Assembly (NCBI GenBank): GCA_015689705.1
Contig: WVSN01000011.1
Coordinates: forward strand, 1 to 64,000
Source of the DNA: Rhodobacterales bacterium HKCCE3408
GTDB lineage: Bacteria > Pseudomonadota > Alphaproteobacteria > Rhodobacterales > Rhodobacteraceae
Direction of reading: 5' to 3'
DNA length: 64,000 nucleotides
Shown: positions 37,042-45,620 of the stretch, piece by piece
Numbering within the stretch: the first letter of the stretch is position 1
Layout: each line of letters begins with the position of its first letter
Notes under the pieces: generated by a model
Database searches by the model: none
What the model was told of the DNA's origin: nothing
The model's input: only the letters and a program-made list of their open reading frames with translations
Made by a program: the position numbers and the translations under genes

Positions 37042-37359
37042 ATCGGGGCTCCCGTGGTCATGTCGATCTGTGGTGTCTCGCAGTCTGTCCTGCGACATGA
37101 CTGAGGTAGCCAGCCGGTGCGGTCACATGCCAATCACGGCCGCGTGGCGCACGTGGGTGTGACATTCCGTCAGGTCGCCGTCACATTCGTGGGCCGAATA
37201 ACGCCCTGATCCTGAAGAGTTTTGAGGATCGCACTGCACGGATGTGCCGGAAAGCCTGTAACCTCCCGACGGGGAAGACAGGCATTTGTTTCACCCCTGC
37301 CACGGCTTGGCTCGGCGGTCCTGAGCCATTATGTCGGCGCCAGACGACAGGAGACGGAT
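37042..37359. promoter_or_regulatory. Divergent intergenic region upstream of the bufferin-type operon
   Basis: A 318-base gap between the leftward DUF2282 gene and the rightward membrane protein gene. I see no convincing gene in it. It contains GTCACAT twice (37122-37128 and 37180-37186) and a facing TGTGACATT (37159-37167), forming GTGAC/GTCAC half-sites that could be an operator. No clear consensus promoter is visible. Confidence 0.35.
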
Positions 37360-37728
37360 ATGCGCAACGCGGCCCTCATGCTCGGCGTCATCGGTGGCGT
37401 CATCGGATTGATCGTGGGTTTCTTCGCCTACGGCTATGTCGAACTGACCGAGCGGTTCACGGAACTGGGCAACACGGTCGGTTCGGTCGACGATCCGCGG
37501 CTTTGGCGGACGGTGGCGATCCTGTCGCCGGTCCTCGCCATTGCGGGCGGCGCCATGGCGCGTGCCCGCGCGCTGATCGGCGGCATCCTGATGGCGGTGT
37601 CGGCGGCGGGCATGTACCACGCCTTCGGCTTCAACGTCGGGACCATGTTCCCGATCGCGCTCTGCGGCGTGGGCGCCGTCCTCGCGATCCTGGCCGGCCG
37701 GCCGGACGAGGAGAAGGCGCATTTCTGA
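37360..37728 (+). CDS. Small four-helix inner membrane protein
   Basis: A 122-residue protein with about four hydrophobic segments (AALMLGVIGGVIGLIVGFFAYG in part, VAILSPVLAIAGGAMARA, LIGGILMAVSAAGMYHAF and MFPIALCGVGAVLAILAG). The arrangement recalls DUF4064-type proteins, a weak resemblance. CAGGAG at 37348-37353 before ATG 37360 sets the start; the frame is open from 37222. It is divergent from the bufferin-type operon, and a role in it is only a possibility. Confidence 0.7.
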   Translation: MRNAALMLGVIGGVIGLIVGFFAYGYVELTERFTELGNTVGSVDDPRLWRTVAILSPVLAIAGGAMARARALIGGILMAVSAAGMYHAFGFNVGTMFPIALCGVGAVLAILAGRPDEEKAHF

Positions 37729-37771
37729 GCGGTGACGCGGGCGACGGGGTCATCCCGCCGCCCGGAATGGT

Positions 37772-39721
37772 TCAGGCAAGGTCCGGCGGAACGGCCTCGG
37801 CCACCAGCATGTCGACGAGTTCATCCACAGGCAGCACACTGGTCTGCTTTTCGCCAAGACGTCGGAGGGTTACCGTACGGTCCTCGACCTCCTGCCGGCC
37901 TATGGCCAGAATGGCCGGAACCTTCGCGACGGAGTGTTCACGCACCTTGTAGTTGATCTTCTCGTTGCGCAAATCTGCCTCAGCGCGAATGCCCGCCATC
38001 GACAGTTTTTCCACCACTTCTTCCACAAAGCCATCGGCCTCGGAGACGATCGAGGCGACGACCACCTGCCGCGGCGCGAGCCAGAAGGGCAGTCGGCCGG
38101 AGTAGTTCTCGATCATGATGCCGATGAAGCGCTCGAACGAGCCGAGGATCGCGCGGTGCAGCATCACCGGGCGGTGCTTCTCGCCATCGGCGCCGATGTA
38201 GCTCGCATCCAGCCGTTCGGGCAGGTTGAAGTCGGCCTGGAAGGTGCCGCACTGCCATTCGCGGCCGATTGCGTCGGTCAGCTTGAAATCGAGCTTCGGC
38301 CCGTAGAACGCGCCTTCGCCGGGATCGACCTCGTAGTCGTTGCGGACCGAGAGGATCGCCTTTTCCAGCGCCGCCTCGGCCTTGTCCCAGATCTCGTCCG
38401 ATCCGACGCGGACCTCCGGGCGGGTCGACAGCTTGATGTCGAAGGTCGGGAAACCGGCGTCACGGTAGATGCCCGAAAGCAGGTCGATGAACGCAGCGCA
38501 TTCGCTTTCGATCTGGTCCTCGGTGCAGAAGATGTGCGCGTCGTCCTGCGTGAACGCGCGCACGCGCATCAGGCCGTGGAGCGCGCCGTGCGCCTCGTAG
38601 CGATGGCACGAACCGAATTCGGCCAGACGGAGCGGAAGGTCGCGGTAGGACTTGATGCCCTGGTTGAACACCTGGACGTGGCCCGGGCAGTTCATCGGCT
38701 TCAGCGCATTGACCCGCTTTTCGTTGGCGTGCTCTTCGTCGATCTCGGTGATGTACATGTTCTCGCGGTACTTGGCCCAGTGGCCGGACGCTTCCCAGAG
38801 CTTGCGGTCGATGACCTGGGGCGTCTTGATCTCGCGATAACCGGCCGCGGTCAGCTTCCGGCGCATGTAGTCCTCGAGCACGCGGTAGATCTGCCAGCCG
38901 TCGGGATGCCAGAAGACCATGCCGGGCGCTTCCTCCTGGAAATGGAACAGGTCCATCTCGCGGCCCAAACGGCGGTGGTCCCGCTTCTCGGCCTCTTCGA
39001 GGAAAGTCAGGTGCGCCTTCAGGTCGTCGCGGTTGCGGAAGGCGACGCCGTAGATCCGCTGAAGTTGCGGGCGATTGCTGTCGCCGCGCCAGTAGGCGCC
39101 GGCCACGCGCATCAGCTTGAAGGCGTCCGCCGGAACCTGGCCCGTATGCTGGAAATGCGGACCGCGGCAGAGATCCTGCCAGTCGCCGTGCCAGTACATC
39201 CGGATCGGCTGGCCGTCATCGGGGATCATGTCCACGAGCTCGACCTTGTAGGGCTCGCCCGCAGCCTCGTAATGCGCCCGGGCGCGCGCCCGGTCCCAGA
39301 CCTCCGTCCGAACCTCGTCGCGGCGGTTGATGATCTCCTTCATCTTCTGTTCGATTATGCCGAGATCTTCGGGCGTGAACGGCTCGGCGCGGTCGAAGTC
39401 GTAGTAGAAGCCGTTCTCGATGACGGGGCCGATCGTGACCTTCACGTCGGGCCAGATCTCCTGCACGGCGCGAGCCATAATGTGCGCGGCGTCGTGCCGG
39501 ATCAGTTCGAGCGCCTGCGCCTCGTCCTTCATCGTGTGGATGGCGATGGCCGCGTCAGCCTCGATCGGCCATTGCAGGTCCCAGTGCTTTCCGTCGACCG
39601 AGGCCGAAATCGCGGCCTTGGCGAGGGACTTCGAAATGCCCTCGGCGACCTCGGCCGGGGTCACGCCGGCCTCGAAGGATCGCGCATTGCCATCGGGGAA
39701 TGTCAGGGAAATCTGGGGCAT
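37772..39721 (-). CDS. thrS: Threonine-tRNA ligase
   Basis: A 649-residue class II synthetase that charges tRNA-Thr and edits mischarged Ser. Domains in order: N-terminal TGS domain (residues 1-60), editing domain with [18 protein letters not shown] and [13 protein letters not shown], catalytic core with the zinc-binding [11 protein letters not shown], and a C-terminal anticodon-binding domain ([20 protein letters not shown]). Two ATG codons lie in tandem (39724 and 39721); the ribosome-binding site GGAGGG is better spaced for 39721. Divergent from the MFS gene. Confidence 0.97.
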   Translation of the reverse strand: MPQISLTFPDGNARSFEAGVTPAEVAEGISKSLAKAAISASVDGKHWDLQWPIEADAAIAIHTMKDEAQALELIRHDAAHIMARAVQEIWPDVKVTIGPVIENGFYYDFDRAEPFTPEDLGIIEQKMKEIINRRDEVRTEVWDRARARAHYEAAGEPYKVELVDMIPDDGQPIRMYWHGDWQDLCRGPHFQHTGQVPADAFKLMRVAGAYWRGDSNRPQLQRIYGVAFRNRDDLKAHLTFLEEAEKRDHRRLGREMDLFHFQEEAPGMVFWHPDGWQIYRVLEDYMRRKLTAAGYREIKTPQVIDRKLWEASGHWAKYRENMYITEIDEEHANEKRVNALKPMNCPGHVQVFNQGIKSYRDLPLRLAEFGSCHRYEAHGALHGLMRVRAFTQDDAHIFCTEDQIESECAAFIDLLSGIYRDAGFPTFDIKLSTRPEVRVGSDEIWDKAEAALEKAILSVRNDYEVDPGEGAFYGPKLDFKLTDAIGREWQCGTFQADFNLPERLDASYIGADGEKHRPVMLHRAILGSFERFIGIMIENYSGRLPFWLAPRQVVVASIVSEADGFVEEVVEKLSMAGIRAEADLRNEKINYKVREHSVAKVPAILAIGRQEVEDRTVTLRRLGEKQTSVLPVDELVDMLVAEAVPPDLA

Positions 39722-39801
39722 CATCAGCCCTCCTCGTCGGTTTGGCGCCCACGGAACGCCCGGTTGCGGGTATGTCGGTTCGCGCTAAGTGGCCCATCGC
39801 C

Positions 39802-41100
39802 ATGAGCAAGTCAACCGATCCAGACCTCCTGTCCGGGGATATGGCCGAGGCCGCGTACGAAGCCGTATTCGACACCGAAACCGAAGGCGGCCGGCACGAG
39901 GCGCGCAACGCGCTGACCCATGTGGTGTCGCTGTCGCTGACGAAAATGGCCGACGGCCTGATCGATCCGAAGCTCGTCCTGTCGTGGCTTCTGACCACGC
40001 TCGGGGCGCCGGCCCTGTTCGTCGGACTGCTTGTCCCCGTTCGCGAGGCCGGGGCGCTGCTGCCGCAGATCTTCCTTGCGCCGCAATTGTCTCGGCTGCG
40101 ACGGCGGAAATGGGCCTGGGTGGCGGGGAGCTTCGTCCAGGGCGTCGCGGCGTTGTGCACCGCAGTGGCGGGTTTCGCGCTTGGCGGCATCGCGGCCGGT
40201 GTCGCGGTCGTTCTTGCGCTTGCCGTGCTGGCGGTGGCGCGGAGCCTCTGCTCGGTCAGCTACAAGGACATCCTCGGGCGGACAGTGGGCAAGACGCGGC
40301 GCGGGACCGTGACGGGGCTGGCGAGCACCGTGTCGTCGGTCGCGGTCATCATCTTCGCCGGGGCGCTGATGCTTCAGATCGTCCCGCGCGAGCCGCTGGT
40401 CCTCGCAGCCCTGGCGCTGGCCGGGTGCTACTGGATCGCGGCGGCGGCGCTGTTTTCGACGCTCAAGGAAGAGGCGACGGAGCCGGCGAAGAGCGAACGG
40501 CAGGCGCTCAACGTCTTCGCGAAGCTGAAGGAAGACGAGGTCCTGCGCCGCTTCGTGATCGTACGCGGCCTGCTGACCTCGACCGCGCTTGCGCCACCGT
40601 TCCTCGTCCTCCTCGCCGCCGGGCAGGGGGAAGAGGCGTTCGGGGCGCTCGGGGCGCTGGTGCTGGCCTCGGCGCTGTCGTCCTTCCTGTCGTCCTATGT
40701 CTGGGGGCGGCTCGCCGACCGGTCCTCCCGCAAGGTCCTGATCCTGTCCGGACTGGCTGGGGCGGTGGCGCTGGCCGCCGCGCTTCTGCTGTCGGCCTTC
40801 GGCATTTTCACGTCGGCGGTGCCGGTGGCCGCTACGCTTTTTGCGCTGATGATCGCCTATCGCGGCGTCCGGCAGGGGCGGTCGACCTACCTCGTCGACA
40901 TGGCGCCCGAGGACCGGCGGTCGGACTACGCTGCGGTCGCGAATACCGTGATCGGGGTGCTGCTTCTGGGGTCGGGCGCGTTCGGCGCGCTTGCCTCTGT
41001 CGCCGGGCCCGGATGGTCGGTCGGCGGGTTCGGCCTGATGGCGCTGGCCGCCGCCTGGGTCGCCCGCGGCCTCCCCGAGGTTGAGAAGGCCGCGGACTGA
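39802..41100 (+). CDS. MFS transporter
   Basis: A 432-residue membrane protein of the major facilitator superfamily, with about eleven to twelve hydrophobic helices. A hydrophilic N-terminus of about 45 residues (DMAEAAYEAVFDTETEGG) precedes the first helix, and a loop between helices 6 and 7 is charged (LKEEATEPAKSERQAL). The motif GRLADRSSRKVLILSG resembles the MFS motif A between helices 8 and 9. ATG 39802 is the first that gives a sensible start; the frame is open from 39700. Substrate unknown; it ends four bases from the convergent MAPEG gene. Confidence 0.88.
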   Translation: MSKSTDPDLLSGDMAEAAYEAVFDTETEGGRHEARNALTHVVSLSLTKMADGLIDPKLVLSWLLTTLGAPALFVGLLVPVREAGALLPQIFLAPQLSRLRRRKWAWVAGSFVQGVAALCTAVAGFALGGIAAGVAVVLALAVLAVARSLCSVSYKDILGRTVGKTRRGTVTGLASTVSSVAVIIFAGALMLQIVPREPLVLAALALAGCYWIAAAALFSTLKEEATEPAKSERQALNVFAKLKEDEVLRRFVIVRGLLTSTALAPPFLVLLAAGQGEEAFGALGALVLASALSSFLSSYVWGRLADRSSRKVLILSGLAGAVALAAALLLSAFGIFTSAVPVAATLFALMIAYRGVRQGRSTYLVDMAPEDRRSDYAAVANTVIGVLLLGSGAFGALASVAGPGWSVGGFGLMALAAAWVARGLPEVEKAAD

Positions 41101-41104
41101 GGCG

Positions 41105-41515
41105 TCAGGCCACAAAGATCGCGACGCCGAGCACTAGGCAGCAGACCCATCCGGCCGTGAACAGGACCGGCCGGAGCGGCATCCGCGCGATCCCGGTGAT
41201 CATACCCGCGGCGTGGGCCAGCCGGATCACCAGGAAGGCGATGGCGGTCCATGCGGTCAGCCGTGTGAAGCCGCCGATTTCGTTCAGGATCAGGACCAGG
41301 ATCGCGAAGGGCAGACCCTGTTCCAGCAGGTTGATATGCGCGCGGTTAGCGCGCATCACCCAATCCGGCAGGCCGGTGCCGTCATGCGGCCGCTGGAACG
41401 GATTGACGCCTTCGACTTTGTGGATGTTCACCCCGACGATGTAGGGAATCCACAGCGAGGCGGCCAGCAGCGTCAGCCAGACGAGCACCGCCATTTCGGT
41501 AGGAAGGGCGGTCAT
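41105..41515 (-). CDS. MAPEG family membrane protein
   Basis: A 136-residue protein with four hydrophobic helices typical of MAPEG proteins (eicosanoid/glutathione-related). The signature NRAHINLLEQGLPFAIL, with Asn-x-x-x-Asn/Glu, matches the family's glutathione-site motif. Its ATG overlaps the stop of the ArsR-SRPBCC gene by four bases, so expression is coupled to that regulator. Bacterial members are often uncharacterised; a glutathione-dependent detoxification role is possible. Confidence 0.88.
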   Translation of the reverse strand: MTALPTEMAVLVWLTLLAASLWIPYIVGVNIHKVEGVNPFQRPHDGTGLPDWVMRANRAHINLLEQGLPFAILVLILNEIGGFTRLTAWTAIAFLVIRLAHAAGMITGIARMPLRPVLFTAGWVCCLVLGVAIFVA

Positions 41516-42279
41516 GCGGGGGCGTCCATCTGCATGGGCATGAAGAACCGGACCGACTTGCCGGTCTCGGCGAATGTCTTGAGACCGGCGAGGAACCGGG
41601 CCCACCCGTCATGGATGCCGCCATCCTCGGGGCCGAGGCCGTAATGCTCGACCGTCAGCTTCATGCCGGCGGCCTGCGGATCGATCAGGTAGACGCAGCG
41701 CGAGGTCGTCGGGTTGTCGCCCCAGTGCGGCTGGAACTCCATCTCGATCCGGGTCTTCGGGTCGATCGAGATGACGCGGTTCGACAGCATCGTGCCACCG
41801 GCATCGAACTCGTAATCGACCGTGTCGCCGGGCTTTTCCATGTCGCCCTGCACGTTCTGGCAGGCGAAATGGTACCGGGCGATCAGTTCGCCCTTTGTGA
41901 GCGCATCCCAGAGCGCGTCGTGGGTGCAGTCGATGAACGTGGACATCATGAAGTCGGGCTTGGCCATGGTGTTTCCTTCCAGGCGGTGTTTGAGGTCCAG
42001 CACGGACCGGGCGGTGGGGCCTACGATCAGCGGTTCGATCCAGCGGTCGACCACCTCCTGCAGGGGGACAGCGTTGAGGTAGTGGTACTTGAACCGCCCC
42101 TCGCGGCGTGTGGCGATGAGCCCGGCCTCCTCCAGAACGCCGAGATGCTTCATGACGCCGAAGCGGGTCATGTCGAGCTGCGCCTCGAGCTCGCCGAGGG
42201 TCTGTCCGTCCTTCTGGCGAAGGGAATCGAGCAGGGCGCGGCGGGCGGGGTCGTTCAGGGCTTTGAAGATCAGGTCCAT
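41512..42279 (-). CDS. ArsR-type HTH domain fused to an SRPBCC (AHSA1-like) domain
   Basis: A 255-residue two-domain protein. Residues 1-95 are an ArsR/SmtB winged helix (FKALNDPARRALLDSLRQKD, then GVMKHLGVLEEAGLIATRREG), without the usual Cys metal motif. Residues about 105-255 are an AHSA1/SRPBCC ligand-binding fold (FIDCTHDALWDALTKGELIA, YEFDAGGTM). ArsR plus SRPBCC fusions or pairs are common and probably sense a hydrophobic ligand. ATG 42279 gives the HTH start; the frame is open to 42315. It likely represses itself and the coupled MAPEG gene. Confidence 0.9.
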   Translation of the reverse strand: MDLIFKALNDPARRALLDSLRQKDGQTLGELEAQLDMTRFGVMKHLGVLEEAGLIATRREGRFKYHYLNAVPLQEVVDRWIEPLIVGPTARSVLDLKHRLEGNTMAKPDFMMSTFIDCTHDALWDALTKGELIARYHFACQNVQGDMEKPGDTVDYEFDAGGTMLSNRVISIDPKTRIEMEFQPHWGDNPTTSRCVYLIDPQAAGMKLTVEHYGLGPEDGGIHDGWARFLAGLKTFAETGKSVRFFMPMQMDAPA

Positions 42280-42285
42280 GGGGCA

Positions 42286-42313
42286 ATTATATGTGATTAT
42301 ATGGTCACGTGAC
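42286..42313. promoter_or_regulatory. Candidate operator between the ArsR-SRPBCC and hydrolase genes
   Basis: An AT-rich direct repeat (ATTATATG twice, 42286-42303) adjoins a perfect 10-bp palindrome GTCACGTGAC (42304-42313) in the 113-base divergent gap. ArsR-type repressors often bind such sites at their own promoters. Confidence 0.4.
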
Positions 42314-42392
42314 AATAGGGTAACCTAATTTCCGATCCGGCCGCCTTGTGCCGCGTGGGTTGCGCGGGCAGATAGGGGAGCGGAGGTGCCTG

Positions 42393-43148
42393 ATGGCTCA
42401 GGATTTTCTGGAAGCGCGCACGGGGCGGCGGATCGCCTATGACCGGACCGACGGAGAGGGGCCGGGGGTCGTGTTCCTCGGCGGCTTCAAGTCGGACAAG
42501 GAGGGCACGAAGGCGCTTTTCCTCGAAGCCTGGGCGCGGGAATCCGGGCGCGCCTTCCTGCGCTTCGACTATTCGGGGCACGGGGCGAGCAGCGGCAATT
42601 TCACCGACGGCGCCATCGGCGACTGGGCCGAGGACGCGGTCGAGGCGATTTCCACGCTGACCGAAGGGCCGCAAGTGCTTGTCGGCTCGTCGATGGGCGG
42701 CTGGATCTCGCTTCTCTGCGCGCGGCGGATACCGGAACGTCTGGCCGGCCTCGTGACCATCGCGGCGGCACCGGATTTCACCGAAGACAGCATGTGGGCC
42801 GGGTTCTCCGACGACCAGCGCGCGCAGCTCATGGACGAAGGGCAGGTCGCGCTGCCGTCGGATTACGGTGAGGATTACGTCATCACGCGCCGCCTGATTG
42901 AGGAGGGGAGGCAGAACCTCGTGCTGCGTTCGCCGCTCCGTCTCGACGTGCCGGTGCGGATGCTGCAGGGGACGGCGGATGCGGACGTCGAGATGTCCGT
43001 CGCCTTGCGGCTTCTCGACCATCTGGAGGGCGGTGACATCCGGCTGACGCTGGTGAAGGGTGCTGACCACCGGTTTTCCGATGATGCATGCCTCGCGCTG
43101 ATCCGGACGTCGGTCGAGGAGGTGCTGGCCCGTGCGGCGGGGGCGTAG
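42393..43148 (+). CDS. Alpha/beta hydrolase (YheT/serine-esterase type)
   Basis: A 251-residue alpha/beta hydrolase. The nucleophile elbow is VGSSMGGW (Ser), preceded by LRFDYSGHGASSGNF. A late acidic residue (GTADADVEM) and His (GADHRFSD) complete the triad. GGAGG at 42382-42386 fixes ATG 42393; the frame is open from 42348. It overlaps the next hydrolase gene by 17 bases, so the two form an operon. Being divergent from the ArsR-SRPBCC regulator, it may share its control region. Substrate unknown. Confidence 0.88.
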   Translation: MAQDFLEARTGRRIAYDRTDGEGPGVVFLGGFKSDKEGTKALFLEAWARESGRAFLRFDYSGHGASSGNFTDGAIGDWAEDAVEAISTLTEGPQVLVGSSMGGWISLLCARRIPERLAGLVTIAAAPDFTEDSMWAGFSDDQRAQLMDEGQVALPSDYGEDYVITRRLIEEGRQNLVLRSPLRLDVPVRMLQGTADADVEMSVALRLLDHLEGGDIRLTLVKGADHRFSDDACLALIRTSVEEVLARAAGA

Positions 43149-44112
43149 GATCCTCGGCGCGCTGCTGGTCCTGGTGGCCGGGATCGCCGTTCTGATGCTG
43201 TCGGCGCCGCGGGAAACGGTTGAACGGTCGGGCCCGTTCGAGGGCGACCTGTCCGATCCGGCAGCCTATCTTGCGGAGAAGGAGGCCGGCGTCGAGGGCA
43301 TCGTCCCCGGAACGGAGGCGCGGATCGTCTGGGCCGGAGAGGCCAGTGCGGTCACCGACATCGCCGTTCTGTACCTCCACGGCTTTTCCGCCACGTCCGA
43401 GGAAATCCGCCCGGTGCCCGACAACGTGGCCGCGGCGCTTGGGGCAAACCTCGTCTTCGCGCGCCTGCGCGGGCACGGCCGAGATGGCGCGGCGATGGCT
43501 GAACCCGAACCGGGTGACTGGATCGACGACACCGCCGAAGCGCTGGCCGTGGCGCGGGCGGTGGGGCGCGAGGTGCTCGTCATCGGAACCTCGACCGGGG
43601 CCACGCTGTCCGCCATAGCGGCGACCGAGCCCGACATGGCCGAGGATCTCGCCGGGATCGTGATGCTGTCGCCCAATTTCCATCTGCGGAACCCGATCGC
43701 GCGTCTTCTGACATGGCCGTGGGCGCGGGTCTGGGTACCGTGGGTCGCGGGCGAGACCTGGAATCCGGGGATCGAGGTCGAAGGCTTCGCCGAGTACTGG
43801 ACCGAAAGCTATCCGACCGTCGCGACCGTGCCACTCGCCGCCCTCATGCGGGATGCGCGACGGCGAGACTATTCAGGCGTGGACCTGCCGCTTCTGATGA
43901 TCGTCTCGCCCGAGGACCGTGTGATTTCGCCCGCCGCGGCCGAGGCGGTCGCCAACCGGTGGGGCGGGCCGATGACGCTTGTCCGGGTCGATCTGCCCGA
44001 GACCGGAGTCGACCCGTATTCCCATGTAATCGCCGGCGACATCCTGAGCCCCGCCATGACGGACGAGGTAACCGGAACGATCATCGACTGGGCCCGTGCA
44101 GCGCTGCCCTGA
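43132..44112 (+). CDS. Membrane-anchored alpha/beta hydrolase
   Basis: A 326-residue hydrolase starting with GTG 43132, supported by GAGGAGG 8-9 bases upstream. It has an N-terminal hydrophobic anchor (ILGALLVLVAGIAVLMLS) and an alpha/beta hydrolase domain: oxyanion region VLYLHGFSAT, nucleophile IGTSTGATLSAI and final His in PYSHVIAG. It probably acts at the outer face of the inner membrane on a carboxyl ester. It overlaps the preceding hydrolase gene by 17 bases. A hairpin (44119-44153) lies just downstream. Confidence 0.85.
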   Translation: MRRGRRILGALLVLVAGIAVLMLSAPRETVERSGPFEGDLSDPAAYLAEKEAGVEGIVPGTEARIVWAGEASAVTDIAVLYLHGFSATSEEIRPVPDNVAAALGANLVFARLRGHGRDGAAMAEPEPGDWIDDTAEALAVARAVGREVLVIGTSTGATLSAIAATEPDMAEDLAGIVMLSPNFHLRNPIARLLTWPWARVWVPWVAGETWNPGIEVEGFAEYWTESYPTVATVPLAALMRDARRRDYSGVDLPLLMIVSPEDRVISPAAAEAVANRWGGPMTLVRVDLPETGVDPYSHVIAGDILSPAMTDEVTGTIIDWARAALP

Positions 44113-44118
44113 TACGCA

Positions 44119-44153
44119 ACAGGCCCTGTGGATTACTCTTCCACAGGGCCTGT
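44119..44153. terminator. Perfect 13-bp hairpin between convergent genes
   Basis: ACAGGCCCTGTGG and its exact complement flank a 9-base loop between the hydrolase and phaZ genes, which converge. There is no T tract on either side, so it may be a Rho-assisted or bidirectional stop, or a transcript-end stabiliser. Confidence 0.55.
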
Positions 44154-44201
44154 GCATGGATCGGACGCCAGCCTTTCAGCACAAAGGCTTGCGCGACGTG
44201 G

Positions 44202-45464
44202 TTACTTCGCGGCGGCGCCCTTTGCCTGGGTCACGCCGCTGTTGGCATCGATGAAATCGAGCACCAGCGGACGGATCTTGTTCCGCCAGCTCCGGCCGGC
44301 GAAAATGCCGTAATGGCCGGCCTGCGGCTCCAGGTAGCTTGCCTTCTTTTCCTCAGGCAGACCCGTCAGCATATCCAGCGCCGCGACGCACTGGCCGGGG
44401 GCCGAAATGTCGTCCTTGCCGCCCTCGACCGTCTTCACCGCGACGGTGGTGATCTTGCCGATGTCGACCCGCTTGCCGTTCACGGTGAAGACGTTCTGCG
44501 CGATCTCGCGGTTCTTGAAGATCCGCTCGACGGTCGAAAGGTAGAACTCGGCCGTCATGTCCATCACGGCGAGGTACTCGTCGTAGAACTTGTTGTGCTT
44601 GTCGTCGTCCTTCGCCTGTCCCTTGGCGACGGCGAGGATCTGGTTGGTGAAGGCCTTGGAGTGGGTCTCGGCGTTCATCGCCATGAAGCTGGCGAGCTGC
44701 TGGAGGCCCGGATAGACCATCCGCCCGGCTCCGGCATATTTGAAGCCGACGCGCTGAACGACATAGCGTTCGAGCTGGCCCATGGTCACGCGGCGGCCGA
44801 AATCGGTAACGTCGGTGGCGGCGGCGTCCGGGTCGATCGGGCCGCCGATCAGCGTCAGCGTGCGCGGCTGCGCCTCGGGGTCTTCTTCGGCAAGATAGGC
44901 CGTGGCCGCGAGGGCCAGAGGCGCCGGCTGACAGACTGCGATCACATGCGTGTCGGGGCCCATAGCCCGCAGGAAATCAACGAGATAGAGCGTGTAATCC
45001 TCGATATCGAACTTGCCTTCGGACACCGGGATATCGCGCGCATTGTGCCAGTCGGTGATGTAGACATCGGCATCCGGCAGAAGGCTGACGACGGTCGAGC
45101 GCAGAAGCGTGGCGTAGTGGCCGGACATCGGCGCGACGAGCAGCACCTTCCGGCCGGTCGCCGCGCGGCCCTGCACCTTGAACCGGATCAGATTGCCGAA
45201 GGGGCGGTCGATCACCGTTTCGATCGACACGGTGTGGTCGCGACCGTCCGTGCCCGGGATCGTGGAGATGCCCCAGGAGGGCTTGGCCACCATCCGCGCG
45301 AAGCTGCGTTCCATCACCTCGCCCCAGGCGGCGGTCAGCTGGATTGCCGGGTTCGCCACGAGGCCGAGTTGCGGATACGAGCACATCGCGCGCGCCGTCG
45401 ACCCAAGCCACTGGTTGGTTACGCGCACAGATTCCATTAGATCGTAGGTGAGAAGGTATCTCAT
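44202..45464 (-). CDS. phaZ: Intracellular polyhydroxyalkanoate depolymerase
   Basis: A 420-residue enzyme that degrades stored polyhydroxybutyrate granules. It matches the PhaZ1-type intracellular depolymerase: start MRYLLTYDLMESVRVTNQWLG, catalytic-site HVIAVCQPAPLALAATAYL with Cys in place of the usual Ser, and C-terminal EPQAGHYGIFAGRSWR with the catalytic His. The gene is divergent from phaC, and the 156-base gap holds TGC/GCA-rich sites likely bound by PhaR. Storage (phaC) and breakdown (phaZ) genes are thus co-regulated in one divergent region. Confidence 0.95.
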   Translation of the reverse strand: MRYLLTYDLMESVRVTNQWLGSTARAMCSYPQLGLVANPAIQLTAAWGEVMERSFARMVAKPSWGISTIPGTDGRDHTVSIETVIDRPFGNLIRFKVQGRAATGRKVLLVAPMSGHYATLLRSTVVSLLPDADVYITDWHNARDIPVSEGKFDIEDYTLYLVDFLRAMGPDTHVIAVCQPAPLALAATAYLAEEDPEAQPRTLTLIGGPIDPDAAATDVTDFGRRVTMGQLERYVVQRVGFKYAGAGRMVYPGLQQLASFMAMNAETHSKAFTNQILAVAKGQAKDDDKHNKFYDEYLAVMDMTAEFYLSTVERIFKNREIAQNVFTVNGKRVDIGKITTVAVKTVEGGKDDISAPGQCVAALDMLTGLPEEKKASYLEPQAGHYGIFAGRSWRNKIRPLVLDFIDANSGVTQAKGAAAK

Positions 45465-45556
45465 CGCTCGTCACTCCAATGATGGCGCGGCGGTCGGGCA
45501 CCTGCCGAACCGGGGCCATTCGTCGCTTTGCCTCCTCACCCAGGCAGCGCGTAAGT

Positions 45557-45566
45557 TGCAATTGCA
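45557..45566. promoter_or_regulatory. Candidate PhaR site between phaZ and phaC
   Basis: The perfect palindrome TGCAATTGCA lies in the phaZ-phaC divergent gap and is followed by GCAGCAT. TGC/GCA-rich sites are the known targets of PhaR repressors in Paracoccus. Similar motifs recur before phaP (47414-47457). Confidence 0.45.
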
Positions 45567-45620
45567 GCATCGAGAGGAAAATTTCAAGCTATGTCCGGGG
45601 CTGAAGAGGAGGGGAGCGCC

